From the NCBI GenBank assembly GCA_020137815.1, contig CM035355.1:6677097-6741096 (forward strand): a stretch of 64,000 nt of DNA, read 5' to 3'. A program made the position numbers and the translations under genes. The notes under the pieces were generated by a model that saw nothing but the letters and a program-made list of their open reading frames with translations, had not been told where the DNA came from and made no database searches. Within the stretch, counting starts at the first letter, position 1. Each line of letters starts with the position of its first letter. The DNA is from Hormiphora californensis. Taxonomy: Eukaryota > Ctenophora > Tentaculata > Cydippida > Pleurobrachiidae. Below are positions 54,701 through 64,000 of this stretch, piece by piece.

Positions 54701-57700
54701 TGACGTGGATACACAAAAGCCTGCTAAGAATGGAGACGATCTGCTTTTACTCGTTTACAGGCACAGTAGTTCCTCAGCCCACGGAACAGTATGCGATGAT
54801 GACTTTAACGATATAGCAGCGGATATCATTTGCCGAGAAATGGGATATGAGATGGGAGCACAGCGGTGGTCGTCCGGATATGATTATTCGTCCGAGGAAT
54901 TTCAGGGATCCGTACCTATTGTTCTTGACGACATTAATTGTAACTCAGGAGATAGGGTGTTCAACGATTGTAGATTTGATTTGGAGGATGAAAACTGCTC
55001 CCACGAGGAGGATGTGTTCCTGCAGTGTAGAGAAGGTAACAATTGCAAAAACATTGATTTGTCATCTTGCATTATTTAAGGGCTTTCTTATGATACAATC
55101 AGGCCCCGATTTATATTGGGATGCTCGGGAAAGTTTTAAATCCTTATGGTAAATCGGGGTTCCAGGAAATCGGGGCCTGACTGTCCAGTGTCCATAGCTA
55201 CACGTGTCTTTGTTGATAGGTTGTTGAACTAGTCACTATAGTGTTTCCAACTGGTAAACTTATTTTTTTGGGGAGGGTTCAAATTAAAAATTACGATTTC
55301 GATTTGCAAAAATTAGGGTATCAATGGAATTATTTCGAAAAATCACGAAAAATTGGAAAAATAAATTTACAATTTTTACCAAAAAAGTAGGGTAGCCGCT
55401 GGCTATTTGAAACGGCTGCCAATTTGAAACAGCGTCTGGCTATGTGAAACACATGGACTGGCTATTTGAAACGTAGCGCCCCGTATGTGGTAGCTTGTTT
55501 AGGAAAGGCATTGCCAACAGTAGGTGGACATGCCGTTGTTTTAAATTCTGGAATAGAAACAATCCTTGTGTTTTAATAAAAAACTCAAATATTTCCATTT
55601 TATTTCAAAAAATGAAAACTAGGAAACTTGAATATAATTTAAAATAGCTTTTTAAACCTCAGGGCGCGCACAGACTGACCATACTTGACCACGACCATAT
55701 TATGTGTCAAGATTTTGACCAAGTCGCACAGACTGACCAAACTTGATCATTTGACCAAGCTTGGAGAGTAAAAATTGAAACTAATTCATAACATAGCGAA
55801 AACCACTGAACCCGACTAATTTTGACACGCTGAATCACGTAAGCAACTTTTCCAATCCGTCTGAGATCGGGAAAGTGCCTTAATTGAGCAATTAAGGCCA
55901 ATTAGACCCAATTATACTCAAATAGGGCACTTTATCGACCTCAGACGGATTGGAAAAGTTGCTTACGTGATTCAGCGTATCGAAATTAGTCGGGTTCAGT
56001 GGTTTTCGCTATGATATGATCTGCAGGGCAAGCGAGTCTGGTAACTTGAAACACCACGGAGGGCTATTTGAAACACTTTTCTCCAAATCCGCTGTCGGAA
56101 ATTTTTGATGTTCATTTTGAGCATAGGGAGGATATGAATTATGAGTTTAGCCATTTCCGCCAAAAATTGGCCGAATTTGGGGCAAAAACTGTTTTCCTGG
56201 CTATTTGAAACACTTTTCGGAAACATTAACTGCACCAAGCACATACATGTAACAAAATTCAGATTTCAGACATGGAATAGCTCTGTACAACCCTTTTCTA
56301 ACTATTCCATGTCGAAAATCTCGGTTTTGTGGACGAATTGAGGGAGATACGGCTGTTTCAAATTAGCAGACTGAGGCGGGCTAATTGAAACACCAAATTT
56401 GGATAGATATCACGTGACCCTGACCCCGGAAGACAAAATGAGACATCTCAAACCACTTCAAAAACTACCCTGGGACTGTCTCGGTAACATAGGGTGAAAA
56501 AATTTTGGGTTCGACTTGATTTGTGGACACACAAAGGAAAAAAATGAAAAACTGTTTCAAATAGCCAGTGGCTACCCTAGGTATCGATCCCCCTTCTTCA
56601 CTATTATACCATTCTGATTAAGATTCTCCCCCTTCTTCATCACTGCGCTGGCAAGCGCAAAGGTGACCATCCCCTCCCCCCAGCCGCGCGTGCCAGAATG
56701 CAGTAATAACTTTTTTCAGTTTTTAGCCAAAAATGGCATTTTTCGACGCCCATAGCGAGGCCCCCACTGCACCAATCAGTCTGAAATTTGGTGTACAGTG
56801 TCACATAGTTTAGATCTACTGTAATTTAAAAGGGCAAGTCTCTATCTCTTTTAGTTTTAGAGATATGGCATCGTGAAAAAAGCAATAAATGTCCCGGGTC
56901 TATCTATCTATCTATGTATCTATGTATGGATAGACGCTATTTTACCAAATTTATAATCGTTTTTGAGAGAAAACGACATAAGATAGACACTTCTCGTTTG
57001 TTGCATTCGAAAGATAATCGTTTGAATTGTGTAGACGAATAGTTTTTATGTTCTAGGTCCAATCAGAACGTCTTGACAAACTGTCATAAAGATAAGACAT
57101 TTTTCAAACCAACCAAATTTCTTTGAGCTCAATTTACACCCTGAAGACGGTTTCTGATTGAAAAACGGAGACCACACTTATGAAAGATAATCGTCTAAAC
57201 TTTCAGAAACTATATCGCGAATTTGTGAAACTCTAATTGTGTAGACGAATAGTTTTTATGTTCTAGGTCCAATCAGAACGTCTTGACAAACTGTCATAAA
57301 GATAAGACATTTTTCAAACCAACCAAATTTCTTTGAGCTCAATTTACACCCTGAAGACGGTTTCTGATTATAAACGGAGACCACACTTATGAAAGATAAT
57401 CGTCTAAACTTTCAGAAACTATATCGCGAATTTGTGAAACTCTAATTCTAAGGGTCTCAAATCGCGTCTGAAGTGTTAAGACTGTATGAAAATGGATATG
57501 ACGATAGTGCGTTTTTCGCCATAGCGACCTCAAATCTTGTCCAATCGATCTCAAACTTGGTCAGCCTCTTTATCTAGATGAGCCTGATAATAATATTTCC
57601 CTATCAGGACGTTATAACGTCGTGACGTCACGCTATGACGTCACAATGACGTCAAAATTGAAATTTTCGTATTTTAGCGATTCCTGACGGTCTTTACTTG

Positions 57701-60700
57701 TTCTGCTACGTCCAGACATGTCTTACATTGTATTTCACAGATCAGAAAATACCAAAAATATACCCCAATTATGCCAAAAACTAACAGAAATTAGTTGGCT
57801 GGAAAGGTGACCACTTTTGTTGTCAAACTGACACCTTTGCCCGGCCCGGGTTACGGATATCATCGATGGGGTAAATCAGGGGGTAAATCAGGGAGTTTGA
57901 GAAAAGAGATAGAGAGAGATAGGGAAAAAGAGAAAGAGAGAGGGAGAGAGAGAGAGAGAGAAAAACCCGGAGAGGGCAAAGGTGTCAGTTTGACAACAAA
58001 AGTGGTCACCTTTCCAGCCAACTAATTTCTGTTAGTTTTTGGCATAATTATTTATACCATTCTCCAGATTCTCCCTCCACCACGGACTTTGATCTGGTGG
58101 ATGAGTATGGTAATAGTCGTATGGAGGCCGGAAGGGAAGGTCTTCTCATCTATAAGGATGGAACTGTCTGTGACGACTACTTTAACGACCGGGCGGCGGA
58201 TCTGATCTGCCAGAAGATGGGTTTCGATGGTGCCGCGTATTGGACGTCCTCCGGGTATGTCAGTCAGTGGCAGCAGGACCGGGCCACCACATTGGACAAC
58301 GTACAGTGCTTTGATACTTCTGAAACTTTTGAAGACTGTAACTATGAAGAGTTTGACGAGAACTGCAGTCATGACGAGGATGTCCTATTACGCTGTGAAT
58401 ACCGCGGTAAGTGAATTACGGTAACCATGGTAACAGCGAATACCGCGGTAAGTGAATTACGGTAACCATGGTAACAGCGAATACCGCGGTAAGTGAATTA
58501 CGGTAACCATGGTAACAGCGAATACTGCGGTAGCCGGTAAGTGAACTACGGTAACCATGGTGTTTGGGCACTGAAAATCAAGTAGCACCACAAAACCCAT
58601 TTTCAGGTGCGGAGAATATGCAGTTTTCTCTATTAAACAGTTACGGTGAGAAAATAGAGGGTACAAACGCCGAGGGACTGCTCACCTTCAACGGAGGAAC
58701 AGTGTGCGATGATGGATTTAACATAACAGCAGCGCATCTCATTTGCAGGGAAATGGGATTCGGATCTGCGGTATCTTGGGGAAGTGGTAGTATCAGGTGT
58801 GTTGCAGTATATATAGTACATAACTCCCTCCCGCGCGTGCATCTATTCAATAGACGCACTGCAGAGCAGTGCGTCTATTGAGCTGTAATGCACGGGTCCC
58901 GAAGGGACCCGTGCGTTACAGCCCTGTAAATCCCGAGCGTCAGCGAGGGGTTTACAGGTATATCTGCACGTTAGGGAGGGAGTTGTGTTCTATAGACCCC
59001 GCTGGCGGACACCTAGAAGCAAAACAAGCACAAGTTAGGTGGTTGACACACAGAGAGCTCACACAAAACGGGTCAAACAGTTGGAAATGAAGCTACAGAG
59101 TGCCTCTCTACATTCCTACACACTCGTAACAATCGTCGTAACAGTTTCAAAGGGTGGAATGCAGAGAGAGATTACAGTTAATTGTGGGTCATGAGCAACA
59201 GTTGCAACAGACTGGCGGGCGCCAAATTTAGACAGAGAGCGTTGTAGGTTGTACACACACTCCCTCTTGTGTTACCAAGTCATTTTATCGTGTTTTCAGT
59301 GATTCTTTGTGATCTTTACACACATCTGTCAGAGGGCGTGCGTCTATCGAGACACAAACTCACGGCAGTGCACGGCCCAATAGACCAGTGCAAATTGTTT
59401 GAGCGCGCCGTGCGTCTATTCAAGCCAGCGGGGTCTATATCAGTAGGGTCGGTGGTGGGAAATTAAGGGTTTCCATCAAAATCGAAAAAGTATAATAACC
59501 TAAGAACGGCTTAGGGTTAAGGTCTAGCCTCACTACTCCACTAGCTAGGTTTATCGAGCTTGATCGAATGCGATCAACCGCGATCTCCTACACCTTGCGC
59601 CAAGTTTGTCAGCCAAAGGCTATCAATCACCTGATGGTGTGTTGGACTTCTTAAAAGCTTCCTTAACATATCAGCAAGTCACATTTAGAATTATAGACCC
59701 AACTTCCAACTACCGATCCCACTATAATTGAGCAAGGGTTTACGAAAGAAGTTGTGTGTTTCATAGACACGATGCTAAATATAAACCTTCCCTCAATCAA
59801 TCAATCAATCAACTCTGATCCTTATCAGTTGGAATTACCAGAGAGAGCTGACTACGAACCTGGATGAGATTTATTGTGCCCAATGGGCACGGAGCTTCTT
59901 GGACGACTGCTCGTATGACACGGACGATGAAGATTGCGATCACAATGAGGATGTATTTCTGACTTGTAGCGCCATTGATGATGACGATGGTTAGTTTGAT
60001 TTAGGGGATTGAAAATGAGAGCGAGGGATAGAGATATAATCTGATCTCGCGTACAGGAAAATACTACATTGTATATATCTTTTCAGAGTTATCCGGCAGT
60101 GAATTCTCCTTGGTTGATAAAAAGGGAAACTCCTTTAACGAGAGCGGCATGGAAGGCCTCCTGTTGTTTAGAGATGGCACTGTCTGTGATGATAGCTTTA
60201 ACTCCTTTGCCGCAGACCTCATCTGCAAAGCGATGGGATTTGAGTCAGCACAAAACTGGCGACACGGCTACTTCAACTCCACTAACGATCGGTATGGCAT
60301 TACTCTGGACGATGTATACTGCAATTCCAGTCACGTGGAAATTGAGGAGTGTCAGTATGATATTGAGGAGCATAACTGTGATCATAGTGAGGATGTTATT
60401 CTGGCGTGTACCAAGCAGGAAAGAGGTAATGTGTAGGATTTATATGTGTCAATTGGTTATTGGGGCTTTGGGATTATTTCAATTAGAACGATCCGGTCTC
60501 GAGTTATGGTGCGGGGGGCTATAATGAGTACTATGTACCCATTCCATACCCGTTCCATACCCAATTTCACTCGGAGGGGGGGGGGATAAAAAGAAATGAG
60601 AGTGCACCACATTTGTAAACACCATGACTTTTCAGGGGTATATAAACTACAAAAGACTGGTCACACCTATGCAGTTGGTGTTGCATTTAAAGGTGAATAC

Positions 60701-61480
60701 GACCATCCCCAAATTAAGGGCTGGCTCTGTGACGATGGCCTAACTGATGAAACTGCTACTTGGCTCTGCCAGGATCAGTTACGGTTCCGATATGGCAAGC
60801 GGGCTCCATCCGGTGAACTTCTAGATGGAATGCCATACCTAAAAACCAATCTGTCGTGCATGGATGAGGAGTGCAGTGACATTGGTTACGGGGAAAATGG
60901 TTTAACGTGTAACAATGACACGGAGAGAGCGGCCATCTACTGTTACAATGCACTTCAGGAGTATGATGTGAATGTGCAGTCTTTCGATGTAACACCCAAG
61001 GGCAAAGTCGTCATCAAACTACGGCTCAAGTGAGTGGTGCACTTCGAAGTGCTTTAACTGTTTCCTTAATGTGTTAGCCGGTATTAGGGCACTATTACCG
61101 AGTTTTAAGCCCAGTTTAAGTCTGATATATAATGGGGTATCCGTGGTTCTTGGTCGTTCCACTACCAATAATACCACCCATGCAAATTAGCACTTTTAAC
61201 CCAAACTCTGTCCTCAGTACATATTATTTTGTGTTTTCCTTGTCTATTAACTCTGTCCCCTCCCCCAAGGTACTTCAAGGAGGGAGAGATACATTCTGGG
61301 CACGGTGATTGGGCCAAGAACCAAATCACGGTGGAATACTGCGGACAGCCAGTCAAAATTAAGGGCATCTACGGACAGGGTGGTCGGTATAAGATTTCGG
61401 GGAAGACCTCGGGAAGGTGTGAATCACAATGCTACACCATCTATATCGGGGATGGATTCTCCCACGGCACTGGTTGCTAG
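45779..61480 (+). CDS. Secreted LDLa and multi-SRCR scavenger-receptor-like protein (1451 aa)
   Basis: Fifteen exons: 45779-45839, 45953-46364, 46865-47043, 49993-50325, 50434-50769, 51065-51273, 51403-51538, 51849-52547, 54679-55035, 58068-58406, 58607-58796, 59829-59989, 60087-60425, 60636-61029, 61270-61480. All phases agree. A signal peptide (MILKLIVFIGILNLTLS) is followed by one LDLa domain (CLDFQFRCPEGRCISKAWLC). About nine typical SRCR domains follow, each with GTVCDD(D/S)FN, (L)ICQEMGF, a central WxSG and a terminal C...EDV(F/Y)L.C, plus divergent first and last modules. Exon 8 holds two domains; two other domains are split. There is no transmembrane segment, so it is predicted secreted. 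Such proteins bind microbes or matrix. A polyadenylation signal lies at 61602. Confidence 0.9.
46566..46825. mobile_element. MITE, AAGTCGGATTTTTTGAA family (copy 2)
   Basis: Ends TAAAGTCGGATTTTTTGAAA and its complement lie in SRCR intron 2. They continue as CTGTCACCCCCC / GGGGTGACAG, as in the copy at 31861. Confidence 0.88.
47275..47925. mobile_element. 650-bp palindrome, same family as 28040-29387
   Basis: The outer arms share AAAATTTATAGGGGCAATGT and CCACCAAACGAAAGTTTACC with their complements. The core shares AGGCAATGGCCAAGTTATGG and CGTTTAGCCGTTATTTGGC with the palindrome in KY exon 3. Confidence 0.85.
48185..49287. mobile_element. 1.1-kb foldback with pogo-like ends
   Basis: The right end reads, on the minus strand, CAGTCGGACCCAGATTTAGT then GGCACCCCGATTTAGTGGC. 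The left end begins CCCTGATTTAGTGGCACC. Arms extend inward past CCAGCACTTCCCGATGAG. The centre has a poly-G run (about 48768-48788) and TTTTTTGAT-rich repeats. Confidence 0.8.
49327..49771. mobile_element. 445-bp foldback
   Basis: Ends AGGGCGCGATCACACCAGGA and its complement are followed by matching arms (TCTTCGAAACAATTGCTTCG; GGAGCGAGCTCGCTCTCTCC). The middle holds an internal duplication of about 90 bp. Confidence 0.85.
52567..52962. repeat. 50-bp minisatellite of an intron acceptor, SRCR intron 8
   Basis: The unit GATATTTAGTATCTCACTAA then TTACTAAACAACTCACCACC and CCCGCCCCCA is present about eight times here and twice more at 54556-54678. Each copy ends in a CCCCCGCCCCCAG|ATA acceptor like the one that starts exon 9 (CCCCGCCCTCAG|ATA at 54678). 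Confidence 0.92.
52963..54554. mobile_element. 1.6-kb hAT-like foldback inserted in the minisatellite
   Basis: TIRs TAGGGGTCCGCACTCCAGAT are long and nearly perfect. The target AAACAACTC is duplicated (52954-52962 and 54555-54563). An 8-9-bp duplication plus TAGGGG ends fits hAT. The interior holds a roughly 40-bp tandem repeat (GTGAGTCAATCCAACTTCAC, about five copies, 53482-53720) and no ORF. Confidence 0.85.
55096..55183. mobile_element. 88-bp MITE with pogo-like ends
   Basis: CAATCAGGCCCCGATTTA at the left pairs with AAATCGGGGCCTGACTG at the right. TA precedes it; the right-hand TA has decayed. It is related to the element at 9189-9345. Confidence 0.75.
55388..56579. mobile_element. 1.2-kb element with GGCTATTTGAAAC repeats
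   Basis: Ends TAGGGTAGCCGCTGGCTATT and the near-complement bound the element. The motif GGCTATTTGAAAC recurs about six times inside, near both ends. A nested palindrome spans about 55795-56012 (GACTAATTT, CACGTAAGCAACTTTTCCAA and complements). It has no ORF of interest. Confidence 0.8.
57026..57443. repeat. Tandem duplication, unit about 207 bp, two copies
   Basis: The two copies (from TTGTGTAGACGAATAG to GTGAAACTCTAA) differ at only a few positions, so the duplication is young. It lies in SRCR intron 9. Confidence 0.92.
57766..58050. mobile_element. 285-bp palindrome abutting the exon 10 acceptor
   Basis: Arms ATGCCAAAAACTAACAGAAA ... GGTGACCACTTTTGTTGTCA and complements surround a GA-rich loop. 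The right arm ends 18 bp before the exon 10 start (58068). Confidence 0.85.
58397..58560. repeat. 43-bp minisatellite of the exon 10 splice donor
   Basis: The unit GAATACCGCG|GTAAGTGAAT then TACGGTAACCATGGTAACAG is present about 3.7 times. The first copy contains the last codons of SRCR exon 10 and its donor (58406|58407). Later copies repeat the same exon end and donor. Confidence 0.92.
58797..59828. other. SRCR intron 11, foldback-rich
   Basis: Perfect hairpins occur at about 58851-58880 (AGACGCACTG / CAGTGCGTCT) and 58891-58916 (GCACGGGTCCC / GGGACCCGTGC). TAGACCCCGCTGG (58994) is inverted at about 59425. No exon is seen. Confidence 0.6.
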
Positions 61481-61521
61481 GGAGCTGGTTGCTAGGGAGC
61501 TGGTTGCTAGGGAGCTGGTAA
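61466..61521 (+). repeat. 15-bp repeat containing the stop codon
   Basis: GGTTGCTAGGGAGCT repeats three times. The TAG stop of the SRCR gene (61478-61480) is in the first copy. Confidence 0.9.
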
Positions 61522-61966
61522 ACTCTTAAGAAGTTTCTGTTAGCGAAGAAGTGTTATAGAGTAACTTACTTTAACTGATGAACAATACACGTTGATAAGA
61601 AAATAAATATAATGTGTTAAAAAACATTATTTCTACGATTTTCTACAATTTTCTACAATATAATGTCTTTTTATTTTACCATTCCTAAGATTATTCGGTA
61701 ATGTTTGTTACCAACACGCGGAGTAGTGAGTTTGGCCTCCGCTGTAGAAATAAGCTACACGTGAAAGAATTCACTGCATAATAAACAGGCCTACGGTCCA
61801 CATATCACCGCATTAAGAAAGGAGTATGGTAATATGTAGGTCTTTATGCAGTGGATTAGATTATTATATGCATAATATTAACTCAGATTGAGGGGGAGCA
61901 ACTTGGAACCACCTTGAACAATATATCTGTATCCTACGTACGTGGCTTCAATAGTATAGAGCTGTT

Positions 61967-63630
61967 ATGTTGCTTTTCATTTTACTCCTAGCTACGCCTA
62001 CAGGTACTGTACAGTAGTTTTCAGTTGTTGGAACCATTAATATAAATGTACCTATAGAGATCTTTTTTCCCTAATCCTATGTGAAGCAAACATTTGTGAA
62101 GTTGAAATATCTTTTGCAGAGCAAGGAACGAAAAAGTATAAAAAGGATGCTGTTCGAGTAGTAACAAGTTCCAATTCCCCTGCACTTTCTGCTAAATACG
62201 GTAAAATAAATTTATTGGAAGGATAGATTTTGAAACCGCTCGATTGAGTTCTCTGGAACCATGGTTGTACCAATATTTCAATTGGTATCACATGTATCGT
62301 GTTTTTCATTTCACCCCAACCATCAGTTTTACTCGGAACAAGATTTTAATATCTTCTCTGGCTTATAATCTCACTCAATCCTGAACAGATCTCATCATTA
62401 TTTGACATCAGTTTCACTCTACTAAAATTCGGTAAAACTGTCTCCAGATATCCTACTCCAACGTCAACTCAAAGGCTCCTGGGCAGTTGGAGTATACCGG
62501 CCCAAAAGTGGCAACAAAAAGGTTGGGTGGTTATGTGACGATGCCCTAACTGATGCTTCCGCACGCGTTCTCTGCTCACAGATCTTGGGGACTAAACATG
62601 GTTCAAGAGCACCCTCTGGCGCCCTTCTGGATGACCTGCCCTTTGTGCTGACGTGGCTAGAATGTAATCCAGAGGACGGGTCGTGCACTCATCAAGAGTA
62701 CAAGAAGGATAAGGCATATCCACTGTGTGATGACCAGATTGAAAGGGCGGCAGTATGGTGTTATGATTCGAAGAGCGAGTGGGAGATGACCGCAGAGACT
62801 TTTGCCACTCTGGGAAAGGGCAAGATAACATTCAAATTTGGTCTACGGTAAGGAAATAAAGTTTGGAATTTTGTTTCTCAGTTTCTCCAAAATTGGCTGC
62901 CCGGCGGCGCTGACCCGATCTGATCGCAATGTCGCTCAAAGCGGTCGGCACAAGACAGCAAATAATTGTACTTCTTTGCCAGGTATACAAAGTACGGGGA
63001 AGGGTACACGTATAATGGTTCTGAGGATGATCTAAAGGGCCAAATATCGATGAAATACTGCGGTAGAAATGTCAAGATAAAGACAATATTTGGAAACTCT
63101 GGAAGGTAAGATCTTCATGTCTGGTGGCGCCGACATGATGTCAGCGGCGCCAGATCTGACTGCATGCGCACCATATCGGCGATATGGTGCCCTCAGATCG
63201 GGTCAACCTTCGCTAGACAGAAATCTTTATATTTTAAAGTCGGATTTTTTGAAGTTGTCACCCCAAAATGACCATGCATGTGAAATTTATCAATTTTGAC
63301 ACGCACACGCACACGTTAACATGTGATGTGACGAGCAAAAACATTCCACGCACGAAAAGGGGGTGACAACTTCAAAAAATCCGACTTTACCCGTTACTGG
63401 TTACTAACTAAGAAACAACTAAAGTCGGATCTTTTGAAGTTGTCAACTTCAAAAAATCCGACTTTATACTGTAGTATCCTAACTGCTAAAATCTCCACAG
63501 ATACAAGATGGTTGCCAAGGCAACTAAATACGAGTGTTCTGAGGAGTGTTGGGAGTTTTTTATCGGTGAAGTTTTACTTCGAAGCAACTGTGAAATGTAT
63601 GAGATGACGAAAATTGGAACCGGAGTGTAA
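61967..63630 (+). CDS. Small secreted SRCR-like protein, paralog of the SRCR C-terminal module (229 aa)
   Basis: Four exons, 61967-62003, 62448-62847, 62983-63105 and 63501-63630, all in frame. A 12-residue hydrophobic leader (MLLFILLLATPT) is followed by a divergent SRCR-like module. It matches the last two exons of the upstream gene: VGWLCDDALTD / KGWLCDDGLTD, RAPSGALLDDLPF / RAPSGELLDGMPY, ERAAVWCY / ERAAIYCY, then KYCGRNVKIKTIFG / EYCGQPVKIKGIYG. Unlike the large gene, the final part is split by an extra intron at GR|YKM. The leader is short but ends in phase 1, as required. It is probably a tail-only duplicate released as an independent secreted protein. Confidence 0.85.
63235..63389. 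mobile_element. MITE, AAGTCGGATTTTTTGAA family (copy 3)
   Basis: TAAAGTCGGATTTTTTGAAG and TTGTCACCCC are matched by their complements. It lies in the last intron of the small SRCR gene. Confidence 0.88.
63420..63466. mobile_element. 47-bp hairpin remnant of the same MITE family (copy 4)
   Basis: TAAAGTCGGATCTTTTGAAG / CTTCAAAAAATCCGACTTTA are almost directly joined, so the interior is deleted. Confidence 0.85.
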
Positions 63631-64000
63631 AAAGAGGGCTGCCCCCAATTCTACATTATGATGACTTGAAAAGTTTCTAGTGGAATGGTGACTCACCAAA
63701 CATTGAATGCGTTTACTAAACGAGATTTAGATCTAGACAATCATAAACGCCGTTTAGGATTGTCTAAATCTAAATCTTGCGTTCTGCCCTTTTTATAAAA
63801 GAACAATACAAGTTATTAGGAGTGTTTTACTAGTGTTTTTATAGGAAATAATAATCTTACCTTATGTTTTATCAATTGATGTATCTTTATGTTTCGTGCT
63901 TCTTCCTCTCTCAACTTTACATTGCTAGTGGACACATGGGAAAATAGAGTTTAGAAATGATAGGGTAGTTTGCTAAAAGGGAGTTGAATCTTTGGCCGGG
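63631..64000. other. 3' flank of the small SRCR gene
   Basis: An inverted repeat (about 63715-63783: GATTTAGATCTAGACAATC / GATTGTCTAAATCTAAATC) is the only structure seen. No further exon is supported. Confidence 0.5.

Overview
This window is animal nuclear DNA. Genes have short spliced introns with GT-AG ends, and metazoan families are present: a TAO-type STE20 kinase, rhodopsin-like receptors, LDLa/SRCR secreted proteins, TRAPPC2L and a kyphoscoliosis-type transglutaminase-like protein. SRCR-rich secreted proteins, compact genes and very many foldback elements would fit a sponge or another early-branching invertebrate. That placement is inference; no species marker is present.

Layout. 108-4333: a CR1/L2-like non-LTR retrotransposon whose RT is split by a foldback element. 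4334-6516: low-complexity and duplicated non-coding DNA. 6517-11024: two tandem paralogous class A GPCR genes (+). 11151-14670: the N-terminal exons of an MTHFD1/FolD-type folate enzyme on the minus strand. One intron of it holds an oppositely oriented gene for a small Cys-rich, probably GPI-anchored protein (12639-13461). 14889-15881: a solitary retrotransposon ORF1 (-). 16911-26439: a complete 16-exon TAO kinase gene (+). 27542-33609: a KY/transglutaminase-like gene (+) with a 1.35 kb palindrome inside coding exon 3. 33710-42257: a six-exon gene for a probable mitochondrial protein (-). Its last long intron carries a 6.9 kb composite of Penelope-like elements, including one full-length 926-codon copy. 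42565-44290: TRAPPC2L (-). 45779-61480: a 15-exon secreted LDLa + multi-SRCR gene (+). 61967-63630: a small secreted paralog of its C-terminal module (+).

I assembled the exon models by hand from splice signals, phase and family similarity. All introns given preserve reading frame. I checked this for the two GPCRs, MTHFD1, the Cys-rich gene, TAOK, TRAPPC2L, the mitochondrial gene and both SRCR genes. The KY gene needs the palindrome removed from exon 3.

The most unusual theme is structural. Splice sites and exon ends are repeatedly captured inside minisatellites: 11 copies of an acceptor plus exon start in TAOK, and acceptor, donor and stop-codon arrays in the SRCR gene. Introns are packed with nested palindromic elements, several with clean target-site duplications.
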